From: Yponomeuta sedellus
Taxonomy: Eukaryota > Arthropoda > Insecta > Lepidoptera > Yponomeutidae
Assembly: GCA_934045075.1 (NCBI GenBank)
Contig: OW203729.1
Coordinates: 10,980,704 to 11,044,703, forward strand
Direction of reading: 5' to 3'
DNA: 64,000 bases
Below the pieces are notes generated by a model, which was not told the origin of the DNA, did no database searches, and was given only the letters and a program-made list of their open reading frames with translations. Positions 21,534 through 31,943 of this stretch are shown one piece after another. The first letter of the stretch is position 1, and every line of letters begins with the position of its first letter. The translations under genes were made by a program, and so were the position numbers.

Positions 21534-21790
21534 TTTATTTTTAATGCACTAACCCGTGCTAAGGACAATTTTAAAAACCCTTGCCGGGATTCGAACCCGC
21601 GACCTCTGGCTATCCGTGCCAGCGCTCTATCCAACTGAGCTAATGGGTGACTCACCGACATCGGTGAAATTTCGAACCTCTTTACACTATTCTCTGTATT
21701 ACGTACAGGCAGCGACATCTAGCTGAAGTAGATTGCATCACTTACAGCCCCGACTACCTACTTTGCAGTTAGGTTTTTACATCGGAATGA
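21534..21790 (-). mobile_element. tRNA-carrying TIR element, one end lost
   Basis: It begins with TTTTTAATGCACTAACCCGT, then carries the tRNA-like part on the minus strand (positions about 21580-21650). Read 5' to 3' that part gives ACCCATTAGCTCAGTTGGAT, CGCTGGCACGGATAGCCAG and GGGTTCGAATCCCGG. The longer interior, GTACGTAATACAGAGAATAG to the CAGCTAGATGTCGCTG region, matches 32815-32950. Confidence 0.8.
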
Positions 21791-21825
21791 TATCGCTGTG
21801 ATTATACTATTGAATGATTATATTA

Positions 21826-21925
21826 TTTTTATTTTTAATGCACTAACCCGTGCTAAGGACAATTTAAAAAACCTATTAAGAGGCATGGGTGGAATTTTTA
21901 GCCTCTAAATAGGTTTTTAAAACAT
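21826..21925. mobile_element. tRNA-carrying TIR element, minimal copy lacking the tRNA part
   Basis: It has the left end TTTTTAATGCACTAACCCGT and CTAAGGACAATTTAAAAAAC, then directly GGCATGGGTGGAATTTTTAG and the right inner repeat CTCTAAATAGGTTTTTAAAA. The deletion removed nearly all of the tRNA-like part. Confidence 0.75.
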
Positions 21926-23403
21926 GTAGATAGTTTTATAAAACTATTATAATTAAGAAACAAAATCTCGAACACAAACTCTTGTTTGATATCCAAGAAT
22001 GGTAGAGCAAATGACCTTGATAACGTTTTCCTTTTTTATCTTGCTTCCTTTTACTGGAGATAGTGCACTACACCAAATTCAAATCAGTCCCACAACACAT
22101 TTTCATACTAACTTGTAAACACTGTGCACAGAAAAAATTTTTTTTGTGTTTTTCAGAATCTGTTAGTCCAAAACGCTGACGTCAATTGGGAACACGTAAT
22201 CGTATTCACGTCGCGCGTTCGCAATTATTATATCATCTTTAAGTATTGCTGAAACGCAGTTTTCGATACCGATACGTGCGATACCGGTTAATTTTATAAT
22301 ATAAGAAACACAATCCGGCTACCCTGTATATTTTTAATGATTTTTGGCCATCATCTCCTCATTAAATACTTTTTCGTAAGTAAGTAATGTATTTATTTTC
22401 TTCTAAAAGAGGTATCAAGACACAACACACGTATGTACAATTTGCGTAATGAGGAATTCCTATGTGAGAGGCTGGAGTCCATACTAGGAAAAATCCTGTG
22501 TCACAGATCTTCAGGCCCTTACTAAACTTAATATGTATTGTCTCTTAATAGGCTTCTAGCTACATCAATTAGAAATATTTTAGACTTTTGATGATCTATC
22601 ATTCAGTCAGGGAATAAGTGCGTCCGTGAGTGCAAAAAATTGCGATATCGACCTCTCAAATTGGGAATATTGGGAACTATACGAGTTGGATGCGTGAACT
22701 TTCGATCAATGTTTCGTTTTGGTAACCTTAATCCCTCGGTAAACTGTCAGTGCTGAGCTGAAACGTAACTGGCTTCAATGGTCGTAAAGGACTCAAATTG
22801 GCCCTTGTAAATATTTCGAGAATTTCGCCTTTTGCACTTGTACGCCTAGTTAGAAACTCTTTATATTTTTGCACAAAATGTACGTAAAAATTCAGGAATC
22901 CCGTAGGCACTACAGATTTTGATAGGCGACTGTTGCAAACTAATGGATACAAATATTCATGTGCGAACTCGTTTCACAGGTCGAAAGTCTGCAAAGTGTA
23001 TGGCCTACTCGTACTGTTATGTCTAGAACCTCGTTCATAATTTAACTTGTATATGTGTAGGTTCGGAATTAATAAACAATGATAAATAAGCGGACTCATT
23101 TCTATTCAACCTGGCCAAACAGATTTAGCTTTAAAATAATGTCAAACGTCTCTTTATTTTAAGCGCAATGAATCATATTTTACACAGCTATTACTGTGGC
23201 TAAGAAACCAAAAGTAGGAGTCATATTTTAAGAATAAAAAGAGTGATAGTTGGCGGTTGTACTTATTAGAAACGAGCGTCATTATCTTTATGCATACCTA
23301 GTCTCACTAATGTGCTGAAGACATCTGTGACGCCTTCGCCGTTCTTAAATATCTAAAGATATTATTTATAGATATTTTTTGTAGCCTTTTACAAATCTTA
23401 TTT
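21926..23403. other. Unassigned sequence
   Basis: No exon or repeat was recognised. A minus-strand frame at 22728-22952 has no domain. Confidence 0.4.
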
Positions 23404-23511
23404 ACACTATTTTTATTTTTAATGCACTAACCTGTGCTGGTACGGATAGCCAGAGGTTGCGGATTCGAATCCCGGCATGGGTGAAATTTTTAGCCTCTAA
23501 ATAGGTTTTTA
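23404..23511 (+). mobile_element. tRNA-carrying TIR element, short copy
   Basis: The left end TTTTTAATGCACTAACCTGT is joined directly to the anticodon-arm half (GGTACGGATAGCCAG, GGATTCGAATCCCGG) and to CCTCTAAATAGGTTTTTAAA. Confidence 0.75.
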
Positions 23512-23587
23512 AATCTTATTTACTTAATAATAATAATAAAGACTTATTCTGAAAAACATATTCACAAAATATACATAATTAGTGGTT

Positions 23588-25330
23588 TCAGAGAATGTCT
23601 CTTGTTTCAGAGTGCCTGTTGGCATAGACCTCCTCTAACTCCTTCCACTGTTGTCTATCCAGTGCTACCCTGGTCCATTGAGGTCCTAGATCTCGTTGGT
23701 TTTGTTGCCCTGATGTCGTCTTCCCAGCGTCTTACTTGGCGGCCTCTTTTCCTTCTACCGTCTCTGGGGTACCAGTGGGTAATGCGTTTGCTCCATTTTT
23801 CCACTTTGTCTCGTAGCATGTGGCCTGTCTACCTCGTCTTCTGTTGGTCGATTCGTTTAATTATGTCTGTGACCTTCGTCCTTGATCTTATATCAGTGTT
23901 CCAGATTTTGTCCCTTAGTCATAATCCAAGCATACTCCTTTCCATTGCTCTTTGACATTTAGTAAGCTTATCTCTGTGTTGAGCAGTTAGTGACCATGTG
24001 TCGCACCCATATACCAAGCATGGGAGAACGCAGGTGTTGAATGTCTTCCTCTTAATGTGTATGCCTAATTCTTTGCTTTTCATTATCTCTTTCAGTGACC
24101 AGTATTTTCCCCATCCAAATGCAATTCTTTTATTTATTTCTTTGGTCATTAGATCGCTTGGAGAAATATGTTGGCCTAAGTACACGTAATCTTCGACATA
24201 TTCCAGTTTAGCGCTGTCCACTTGTATGTCCACTTTTGCGGAGTTTGTCATTATTTTTGTTTTATTAGGGTTCATTTCTAACTCCACCTTCCTGCTCTCC
24301 TCGCTTAAGTTCTGGACCACAAACTCCAGTATTTTTGGGTCTTCCTCCAGCAGCACCAGGTCATCTGCGAACCTCATGTTGTTTAGGCGTGTACCATTTA
24401 TATTTATCCCGTACTCTTCCCAATTCAGTTTCCTGAAGATTGTCTCGAGCACGGCCGAGAATAGTTTGGGTGAAAGGGGATCCCCCTGCCGTACCCCTCT
24501 TTCGATAGGAAATGGTTTTCCTGTTGCTTCTAGTTTTATGCTTCCTTTGCTTTTCCGGTAAATGTCCTGGATGATGCTGATGTAAGTCTCACTGACTCCT
24601 TGCACTCCCAAACTTGTCCATATATGACTATGGTTCAGACTGTCGAATGCCGTTGCGTAGTCAATAAATATAATGTATAGTGATTTTTGGAATTCATTAT
24701 ACTTTTCTACTATTTGTTTCACAGTATAGATGTCTATCGTGCTGTAATTTTTCCTAAAGCCAGCTTGTTCTATGGGTTGGTTCTCATCAAGTAAGTTAGA
24801 TAGTCGAGCCAATATTACCTTGGCAAACACCTTGTAAATGTTGGACATTAGGCTTATCGGTCTATAGTTGGCTATGTCATCCCTGCCCCTTTTTTGAATA
24901 AAAGGATAATGTGAGATTCTCCCCATTGGTCAGGAATTTGTCTTGTACTCAAAATTTCGTTGAATATATTTGTCAGTGCTGGACTTATTTCCTCGATAGT
25001 GCCTCTCATCAGTTCATTGGGTGTCAGTATCGGGACTCGGAGCTTTTTCCAATTTTTGTGAGGTGGTGGCTTTTGTTACTCCTGATACAACAATGTGTAT
25101 CAGGTATGCTTTCGTCGTCCTTTTTTTGTTGGCATTCGTGCTCTTCGCAATCCGTGTCTGTTTTTGTGTTGGAGTAAAGAGTCCGGTAGTTGGTGGTGGC
25201 TATCTTCTGAATTTCTTCCCGTTTTGAAGAATTATTTTGGTTTTTATTTAAGTTTGGGATCCATTATTTTCCTTTTCCCTCAGTTTTTTCAAAGCTTTTT
25301 TGCTGCCTCCTGTTTTTTTAATATGTCTTT
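23588..25330 (-). pseudogene. RTE-like reverse transcriptase, broken
   Basis: The longest open part (23919-24926) holds RT motifs: ANYRPISLMSNIYKVFAKVI (motif 1), FIDYATAFDSLNH (motif A with the catalytic Asp), RGVRQGDPLSPKLFSAVL (motif B) and FADDLVLLEEDPK (motif C, both Asp kept). DYVYLGQHI and YGCDTWSL follow in the thumb. Reading on in frame after MLGL a TGA interrupts, then LRDKIWNTDIRSRTKV continues, then a TAG where a Trp is expected (before TGHMLRDKVEKW). A frameshift precedes the end WKELEEVYANRHSETRD. Upstream of 24926 the link region is scattered over several frames. RVRQGDPLSP with YVYLGQ is typical of the RTE clade. Confidence 0.85.
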
Positions 25331-25361
25331 CTAGTGTTTGGATTCTATTTCTTTTTCTATC

Positions 25362-25576
25362 CTTCCTCAAGTATAAGTATGTATCAATATTCAAATTTGC
25401 ACTGGCTACCCGTCTTTCTAATTTCCTTCAGCAACTTTCCATCGTAAGGTTGTCTGGAAGAAATTGCTTTTAGCAATAAGGCCGCCAATTGTACTATGTA
25501 TATTTGCAATTGTTTTGTATTTGTTGTTTTTCCAGTGTACAATAAAGAATATTCTTATCTTATCTTATCTTATCCT
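25362..25576 (+). mobile_element. Short retroposon inserted in the RTE-like LINE
   Basis: It is the same unit as 11139-11330: AAGTATAAGTATGTATCAAT, AGCAATAAGGCCGCCAATTG, GTGTACAATAAAGAATATTC and a tail of TTATC repeats. CCTCA flanks both sides and may be the target duplication. It lies opposite in orientation to the host LINE and interrupts its coding region, so it inserted later. Confidence 0.8.
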
Positions 25577-25899
25577 CATACTTTCTCTTATTTCTTTGCT
25601 TAATGTTGTTATTTCTTTTCGGTTTTCGTTAGTCTTTTCCTTGGATGTTAGTATTTTTCTTCGTTCTACTACATTCATGGTTCTGTCGCTGAGTTTATTT
25701 CCTACGTTCGTTTTCGTAAATTTTTTTGCCAAGAGTGTTGACTCTATATTATTGTATTTTTCTATGGTATGTAGTTCGGAGTTAGCAATTTCTGTAAGTA
25801 TCAGGTATCTTTACAGAATCTCCGACTTCCCTGTAATGTTTTTCACTGAGTGTTTTGTTTTTAGGTTGTATGTTTATTCTGGACCTTTTAGGTGGATTG

Positions 25900-26640
25900 A
25901 GTACCATGCTATGATCACTATTAAAATTTAGATTTTGTATTACTTGGTTGTTACTAAAGAGTTTTGTTTTGTTCGTTATAATAAAGTCGATTTCATTCTT
26001 GTGCAGGCTGTCTGGGGATATCTATGTCCATTTGGTTTCCGTTTTTTTTTAAAATGGAGTTTAGTAACGTTAGGTTGTTTTCAAGCAGGAAAATAATCAG
26101 TTTGTGACCATTCGTACTTCTCTTTCCGTATCCAAACTTTCCCATTATAAATTCTTCTTCGCTTTGCCTGATGCCCACTTGGGCGTTAAAATTTCCCATT
26201 ACCACTAGATTATTTCCGGAGTTCTTTCTCACTTTTTCAGATAATTCGCTGTAGAAGCTTTCAATATCGTTTTTGTCAGCTTGTTCGGTCGGAGCGTACG
26301 TTTGTATTATTGTCCAGGCTTTACTGTAATTAGGGATTCTCATATGCATCACTGCTCTTCTGTCGCTTATTCCTTCAAATTCCTGTATTTGAAATGAATT
26401 TGACTCTTGTGTTTGATGTTTACTATGAAGCCTACTCCTTTGCGACCAGATGTACTGCCTTTTTGAAACATGACGTAGTTTTTGCGTTCTTCTATTTCTT
26501 CGCTATCCCTTCTCATCTCGCTTATTCCTATTACGTCCCATTTAATATTTGATATTGCCAATTCTAACTCTTTAAGACTTTTAGGCGTACGACGTGTTCT
26601 AGTATTTAATGTGCATAAGTAAAAATAATTGCTGTTGTGA
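25900..26640 (-). pseudogene. RTE-like apurinic/apyrimidinic endonuclease domain, broken
   Basis: The minus strand reads LCTLNTRTRRTPKSLKELE and WDVIGISEMRRDSEE with the catalytic Glu, KGVGFIVN, then after a frame change IIQTYAPTEQADKNDIESFY, VVMGNFNAQVG and finally SDHSMV with the catalytic Asp-His pair. In active enzymes the fourth block is GDFNA; here the Asp is Asn, so even without the frame breaks the nuclease would be expected to be inactive. The enzyme normally nicks target DNA to prime reverse transcription. Confidence 0.8.
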
Positions 26641-27228
26641 CATTGGTTCGTTTTGGATTTGGTGTTTATCGTTGGTTGTAGGGTGTCGGCAGACGTCGCC
26701 AGTGTGCTGGTATGTAAGTATTTTTCTTTAACTTCGGATTCGCTTGGCTTGTTTGGTGTATTTGGTGTATGTTTATTTGTTGGAGGGTGGTAGTCTACTT
26801 CCCCCACGGTGACCGGCCGGCTTGGGGAGGATATGTGTATATATATTTATAGTTGCTTGTTTCTCTGTCCGGTTTGTGGTATGCTTTAGTGTTTGTTGTA
26901 AGGGATTTGTTGGTTTCGGTTGTGCTAATTTGTATGAAGATAGGTGTTTTTCTCTGAATGTGAGTACAATCTCGCATGTATTGAAAAGCATATGTATTTT
27001 TTATTTTTGGATCAATCTTTTTTGGATTGTTACTGCTTTTTGGGCTGGGGGTTTCTGATCTTTTCCTTTTTTCTTTTTCCTTCACCAACTTATTTTTGGC
27101 TTCTTAATTTTTCTGCACTACTTGTTTTGGGAAATCATGTGTGACGTAAGTACTGGGTTTCATCTTGCTTTTGTTTTTTAAGATCTCAATTTTCTTAGCT
27201 AATGTTGTAGTCGCAAGAAAGATTGGTC

Positions 27229-27595
27229 TCAATCTGTTATCCATGTTCTCTTTTTTTCCCTGCCTCTGCATTCTGTTGATCTCTCCTTTGTAATATCAAC
27301 ATCTATATTTTTAAGTGTAGATTTGACCAGCCTTGACAGATCCTCATAGTTCTCCTTATTTGATTCTGGGAGCCCATGGATTATTATGTTATTTTTCTTT
27401 TCCTGCAATTCAAGATGCGCCAGTTTTCTACTTCTCCGCATTTTGTTTTATTGGTTCAATATTTTCGTCTACTTTTTGCAGTACAGCTTCAGTTATGCTC
27501 TCTGTTAATGTTTTTGTCTGCACACTGAGTTGTTCGTTTAGTTGTTCGGTAATTTTTGATAAAAGAAGTGACAATTCCGGTGTAAGTTGGGACAT
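27229..27595 (-). pseudogene. RTE-like N-terminal region
   Basis: From the ATG at 27595 the protein starts MSQLTPELSLLLSKITEQLN, continues as a Leu/Lys/Glu-rich helix likely to form a coiled coil, meets a TAG after KQNAEK, and goes on in another frame with KKNNIIIHGLPESNKENYED. The NIIIHGLPE block is a feature I associate with lepidopteran endonuclease-reverse transcriptase elements. Confidence 0.65.
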
Positions 27596-27660
27596 CTTCC
27601 AATTCAATCAATGTTGCACTAACAAAACGTAATACTTTTTGTATTGATTTTGAAACACAG

Positions 27661-28029
27661 CTTTTGTTTTTGGTTGATTCTATAATCTTTGGTTAGATTC
27701 GTTAATTTGTTTGTTTGAAAGGTAACCTCAACGATTTTCGTAGCTTTTCTGTATATATGGGTCGATGCACAAATTCACTGGCAACCTTTCAAACCACACT
27801 TTTGTTTGTACTGAGCGGTTTTTCACACTGATTTTATGCCAAAACTTGAGAGCGTATAACAAAGCGTCCTACGTGAACAGCATCCGAACCGGATATGGAA
27901 ACCTTATCTACTTACTCATAGATTAAAATTTAAATATGTTTTTCAAACAGTCAGCGGACATTCTTATAAATATCTTTAGAATTTTGAAATTTAATGCCAA
28001 AAACATCCAGCTGTTGCCTGTAATCAGCT
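27661..28029. other. Possible 5' UTR of the RTE-like LINE and unassigned flank
   Basis: No independent feature was recognised. Confidence 0.35.
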
Positions 28030-28212
28030 GCGATGAAAATCACCAACGCGGCGATTGTGGTCCATACGTACGTCCATAATTCCATACAGTCCAATACAAC
28101 TGCAGTAAATGACATACAGTCTGTTAGCTTTTAGAATATACCTGGGGTATATTCTAAAACCTAACAGACTATAACTATGTGTGGACCGCCACCGCGTTGG
28201 TCTTTTTCATGC
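28030..28212. mobile_element. Foldback MITE with nested hairpin
   Basis: Outer arms are GATGAAAATCACCAACGCGG at 28032 on and the reverse complement of CCGCGTTGGTCTTTTTCATG near 28192-28211. An inner hairpin at 28118-28172 has arms AGTCTGTTAG-TTTTAGAATATACC and GGTATATTCTAAAA-TAACAGACT around a two-base loop. It is noncoding. Confidence 0.7.
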
Positions 28213-29044
28213 TTAAATAAGTGCTGTGTACACTATGCATTAACATAATTAATAGAATACAAAATAGTTTCCTAGGTCATGAATTCATGAATTGCGTCTT
28301 CAAATTAATTATGTGAAAAACAATGAGTCGGTATTGTGTCGGGCTATTGTTTACGGTATTCAATGAAATTTCCAGCTGCGTATGTAATGAGGTGATTCAT
28401 ACATACATTCACCAAAAGCATTACCTTTAACGCATTTGTATTTTTCTACTCGCTGACCCGACATACGTTGTCCGATTTTTTTAAACAATTTCAATTGTTT
28501 GTGGTCGTTTTGCGAAAACTTCTTTCAGTATCCCTGTTTTCTGTTTAACTATTCTAATTTTTCTTTCTCTAAAACCCTTACTTGCCTATATCCCTTTGGC
28601 TGGAAGAAAGCATAACTGCGTAGAACCCAAGTAATTAAATATTAATTTATACAAGCCGAGGATATTAATGATTGTACATACTATTTATCGCCATATACAG
28701 TTTACAAACGTCTTTAATTTGTCTGGTTCTTATCATTGCGGGGAACCTGGTCGCAGACAGTGCAATAGGCCAGGGTTAAACTAAGGCGCCGTCTCTGTTA
28801 GCGAAGGCTCAGTAACTTGACTCTCCTCTTAGACGAGATTAACCATCGTTGTGAAAGGTCTTACCAATCAGCTTCAGAAGTTTTCTGAATGGGACAACAG
28901 GAACGTCTTTCGGGAAGGCTTCTTTCATGCAGTCCAGTAAATTCACTGACTGTGCTAAACTGCTTTGGATTCGCGGCGTCCATGTGGTGGAATAACCTCT
29001 CCCCAAACCCTTCTAGTCCTTACAAGCCGATATGTCTTTAGGTA
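28213..29044. other. Unassigned, with one coding-like segment
   Basis: On the minus strand about 28840-29015 one frame reads VNLLDCMKEAFPKDVPVVPF then RKLLKLIGKTFHNDG. This looks protein-like but matches no family I recognise. The rest has no feature. Confidence 0.3.
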
Positions 29045-29112
29045 AAAGATAAGAATATTCTTTATTGTACACCAAAAATTACGTTGTAAAATTTAAAGAC
29101 TATTGTATTTAG
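29045..29112 (-). mobile_element. Short retroposon 3' end
   Basis: GATAAGAATATTCTTTATTG then TACACC is the reverse complement of the GGTGTACAATAAAGAATATT end of the 11139/25362 unit. Confidence 0.6.
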
Positions 29113-29124
29113 GTCATTACCCCC

Positions 29125-29222
29125 TAATGATGGCACAACCTTGCGCTATGGCGCTCATTAGGGGAGGGCTATGTCCAGCAGTGGACTAATATACCATGAA
29201 GAAGAAGAAGAAGAAGGTAGCG
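29125..29222 (+). mobile_element. RTE-type LINE 3' end, second family, with (GAA)n tail
   Basis: GGGGAGGGCTATGTCCAGCA and GTGGAC encode the EGYVQQWT-like C-terminus shared with 33264-33462. A GAA-repeat tail follows at about 29199-29216. Confidence 0.6.
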
Positions 29223-29614
29223 ATAAATAAATAAGTATATTTCTTCCCTTTCTTCTTTATTTATCGAAAATCTGAGATACAAAAAACTTTTCTTACGAGA
29301 CTTCGCATTCCAACTTCGAGCATAGGCCAAACAAAAATGCATCTCTTATCTCTATGTCCCTGTGAACAGTTTTTATATTACTTTTTATAACTTCTTTATA
29401 TTCTCATACACAAGACATCGGGGCGCGTACTTTGATCGGCGCTTACGCAGATAAGGGGTCGCGCCCTGTCTAGGGACCCGTCTGGCGTAACGTCATTGAC
29501 CGACTCCAGTGGGACTCTGCGCCTGCCCACTTACCACATGCTCCATACCTTGCACTGAAGGTTATATTGCGTTATAAATTCGTTGAGGTCCTTGAGAAGT
29601 ATGTGTAGTGTTAC
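29223..29614. other. Unassigned sequence
   Basis: Nothing was recognised. There is some local GC enrichment at about 29440-29530. Confidence 0.35.
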
Positions 29615-29995
29615 TTTGAATGACACGATACGCAATAGTCTGATTAGAGAACGTTGTGGACTGAAAGAGGATGTAGTGACTAGAATTGAGAAAGGAATGT
29701 TGCGTTAGTTTGGATATGTGGAGAGGATGAAGAAAGAAAGATTAACGAAACAAATATATATTGCAAAAGTGAGTGAAAGGGCTGGTAAGAGACGTCCCAG
29801 ACGGACTTACATCGACCAAATAGGGGATGTATTAGCAAAGACAAAGATAAAAAGTAGCCGGAACCGGCGTGCGTGCATGCAATGACTTATGAATGTTGAT
29901 GAAGCGAAGGTGATCTGTCAGGATCGTGGCAAGTGGCAGTCCCTGGTCTCTGGCTACCCCTCCGGGATACAGGCGTGAGGTTATGTATGTATTTA
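29615..29995 (+). pseudogene. RTE-like LINE C-terminus and 3' tail
   Basis: One frame from 29622 reads DTIRNSLIRERCGLKEDVVT, RIEKGML, a TAG where Trp is expected, then FGYVERMKKERLTKQIY, KRRPRRTYIDQIGDVL, SRNRRACMQ, a TGA, then LMNVDEAKVICQDRGKWQSL and VSGYPSGIQA, stopping at 29976-29978. It is followed by a GTATGTATTTATGT tail. Both stops fit single-base changes. This is the longest copy of a family whose 3' scraps occur at 8897, 9075, 10018, 35640, 39114, 46325 and 52695. Confidence 0.85.
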
Positions 29996-30009
29996 TGTAT
30001 AAATTCGTT

Positions 30010-30185
30010 GTTCTAGCAGTGACATGTTTGATTGCCACAACGGGTCGTGGGTTTGATACCCTCAGTGCAACGCCGTGGCCGTACTTCGATTTGTATAAAT
30101 CTCCGCAGTCTAGGACCTAGACTAGATTGTAGGTGTTATTCCATGTGTGTGATGTTCTTGTCTGTAGGATTCGCTAAGAGATTTC
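30010..30185 (+). mobile_element. tRNA-derived SINE, diverged
   Basis: GGGTCGTGGGTTTGATACCC at about 30043-30062 is a B-box-like T-arm. CCGTACTTCGATTTGTATAA follows. It resembles the heads of families 1 and 2 but is not assignable further. Confidence 0.5.
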
Positions 30186-30386
30186 TTCAATAAAACCAAC
30201 ATCTTGCCGGTTGCTAGTAAGTTTAGCTACGATAAATTTATGTACGTCGGGAAAAATATCAGTAATTTAAAAACTGTAGATAGCCAATACAATGGAAATA
30301 CTTAAAAAAAATTTTCGTTTCCAACATTTAGGCTGGCAAGTAAAATCTTTTTAGGGCGTTGTATACATCTTGAGCGTTGTATACGT

Positions 30387-30690
30387 TTCTACAATAAGAT
30401 CCCAGAATATATAATAAGCTTGCCTAAAGTGCGGATCAAAACCTGTGTAAACCACACATACTATTGTCAGACTCATAAGACCTATTACAACATTAAATAT
30501 TATTTTGATGTCTGGAATTCAAGCCAGTTCATTTAGTACGTGTGTTTATGTTGTTTTAGAATAATATGTAATCTATGTTGCTTAGCTATGAAAATACTAA
30601 GTTTGGTGTATGTCTCCAAAATTATCTAGATTTTGAAATGGACATTAGGTTCACTTGTAACTTTCATAAATAAAGTCACTGTTTCTGTGT
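30387..30690 (+). pseudogene. LINE protein C-terminus and 3' UTR
   Basis: To the stop at 30534-30536 the frame reads FYNKIPEYIISLPKVRIK, then CVNHTYYCQTHKTYYNIKYY. FYNKIPE and the YYNIKYY ending parallel FYNKIPERVL and AYYRIDDYIND at the end of the intact CR1 element at 53387. An AATAAAG lies near 30668-30674. It is severely 5' truncated. Confidence 0.7.
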
Positions 30691-31272
30691 TATTTCGAAT
30701 TTTGAATGAAGAACCTTTCATTTTGATTTGATGATATCCGGAATATGCGGATTCAGTCATTTGCTACACATGACCGTTTTTTGCCAGCGGACTATTTGGA
30801 TCTAAATCAATGCGCTATGTATATTTTTGGCCGGCCAACGAGCTCCGTCTTTAGTTTATTACCATGTGTGTCGACGCAGTAGATAACTATATAGATAGTC
30901 GTACCCTGATCATGCTGTAACGTTACCCGAGAAGAATTTTTTAATTGGCATCACCTCATATAAGTATCAGGTTGTTGTGTGTAATTTACGAGTAATTATC
31001 GCTAGCCTCGTGAATGGGTTCACACGACCGCATTGTTGACCTGCATCGGCTGCAGACGAGACAATCGGTCTTGTTTAGGAGGCATCGAGTAAACAGGAAG
31101 CCAATCCACCGCCGACCGTGTGAACATGCACTTATTATCTGTTGTTTACAACTAAGTACTGTGAATTTCTTCGAAACTGTGCCAAGAGCGCTTTTCACAT
31201 ATTGATACAGTCGCGGGCTCAGCGTATTTCATACATTCTACTGTACCGCATTTTATATATTGTACTGCAAGA
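30691..31272. other. Unassigned, with a weak foldback
   Basis: GGTTCACACGACCG at 31018-31031 and CCGACCGTGTGAAC at 31112-31125 form inverted arms of about 14 bases, perhaps a small MITE. No gene was recognised. Confidence 0.4.
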
Positions 31273-31790
31273 GCAGTGATGGTGGAGTGGTTTAACACCG
31301 GTATCTCAGTCGAGAGGTTCGATTTCAACCCTTGTATGTCCCCACTTATGGGGCAGGCGTCTCTTCCTGCATCGCATGAAGGTTAAACCATACTCCACCA
31401 CGGGGGCCAAGACCATGCCAAGTATGGTAGAGGAATGTAAGACAGTGGAGGGGCTTACTGTCAGAAGTTATCAAGCGGCCCGTAAGGCCTCTGACGTGGC
31501 TTAACGACTGCCATTACATGATAGCCGGCACCAACGGCTTAACGTGCCTTGCAAAGCATATAGCAGCGCTTGGAAGCAATGCCACTAGCGATTGTTACGG
31601 GATGGTCACCCATCCAGCGCCTGACCGCGCCTGTTGTTACTGAACAAGTGATTAAGTGATTGATTCCAATCACGCGGTACGACTAGGCCACGAGCGCTTC
31701 GGGAGGTCTTGGGTTCGAATCCCCTACCAATGACATTGTTTTGTAAGGTTTGTACACTTGTGAAGTGATAGTACATAGGCTACTTATGTA
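31273..31790 (+). mobile_element. tRNA-derived SINE, family 3, split by a 5S-type SINE
   Basis: The A-box half (GTGATGGTGGAGTGGTTTAA, 31276 on) and the B-box half (CTTGGGTTCGAATCCCC, about 31709-31725) are separated by the 5S-type SINE at 31327-31702. The junction repeats GAGAGGT / GGGAGGT. Related sequences occur at 46545-46790 and 32655-32800. Confidence 0.75.
31327..31702 (-). mobile_element. 5S rRNA-like SINE, full-length, nested in another SINE
   Basis: It is complete from the tail (CAACCCTTGTATGTCCCCAC) to the head (GATGGTCACCCATCCAGCGC, CACGAGCGCTTC). On the minus strand the head reads GGCGCGGTCAGGCGCTGGAT and GGGTGACC. It is the younger partner of the nested pair. Confidence 0.9.
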
Positions 31791-31943
31791 TGAGGAATCT
31801 GGGATTCCAATAATTTTAAACGCAATGTCTGACCTCCATGGTCAAATTCGTTCTTTTCTTAAACACTGGCCGCTAATATTTTTCTCTTATATACGTTAGT
31901 GTTTTGTTTTTGTTGGGTTTAAAATGTCATATCGCTGAAAAAA

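Larger units (their letters stand above)
23580..27660 (-). mobile_element. RTE-like LINE, near full length but decayed
   Basis: On the minus strand the order is a start region with ATG at 27595, an N-terminal coiled region, an apurinic endonuclease, a reverse transcriptase and a C-terminus ending at a TGA at 23588-23590. The protein frame is broken by several stops and frameshifts, and a retroposon of about 215 bases is inserted at 25362-25576. The 5' boundary is unclear, between about 27600 and 27860. This is an inactive copy of a family that may still exist elsewhere in the genome. Confidence 0.85.

Noticed and set aside
24226..25931. Several plus-strand frames of 79-155 codons
   Set aside because: They are antisense shadows of the RTE-like reverse transcriptase and endonuclease.
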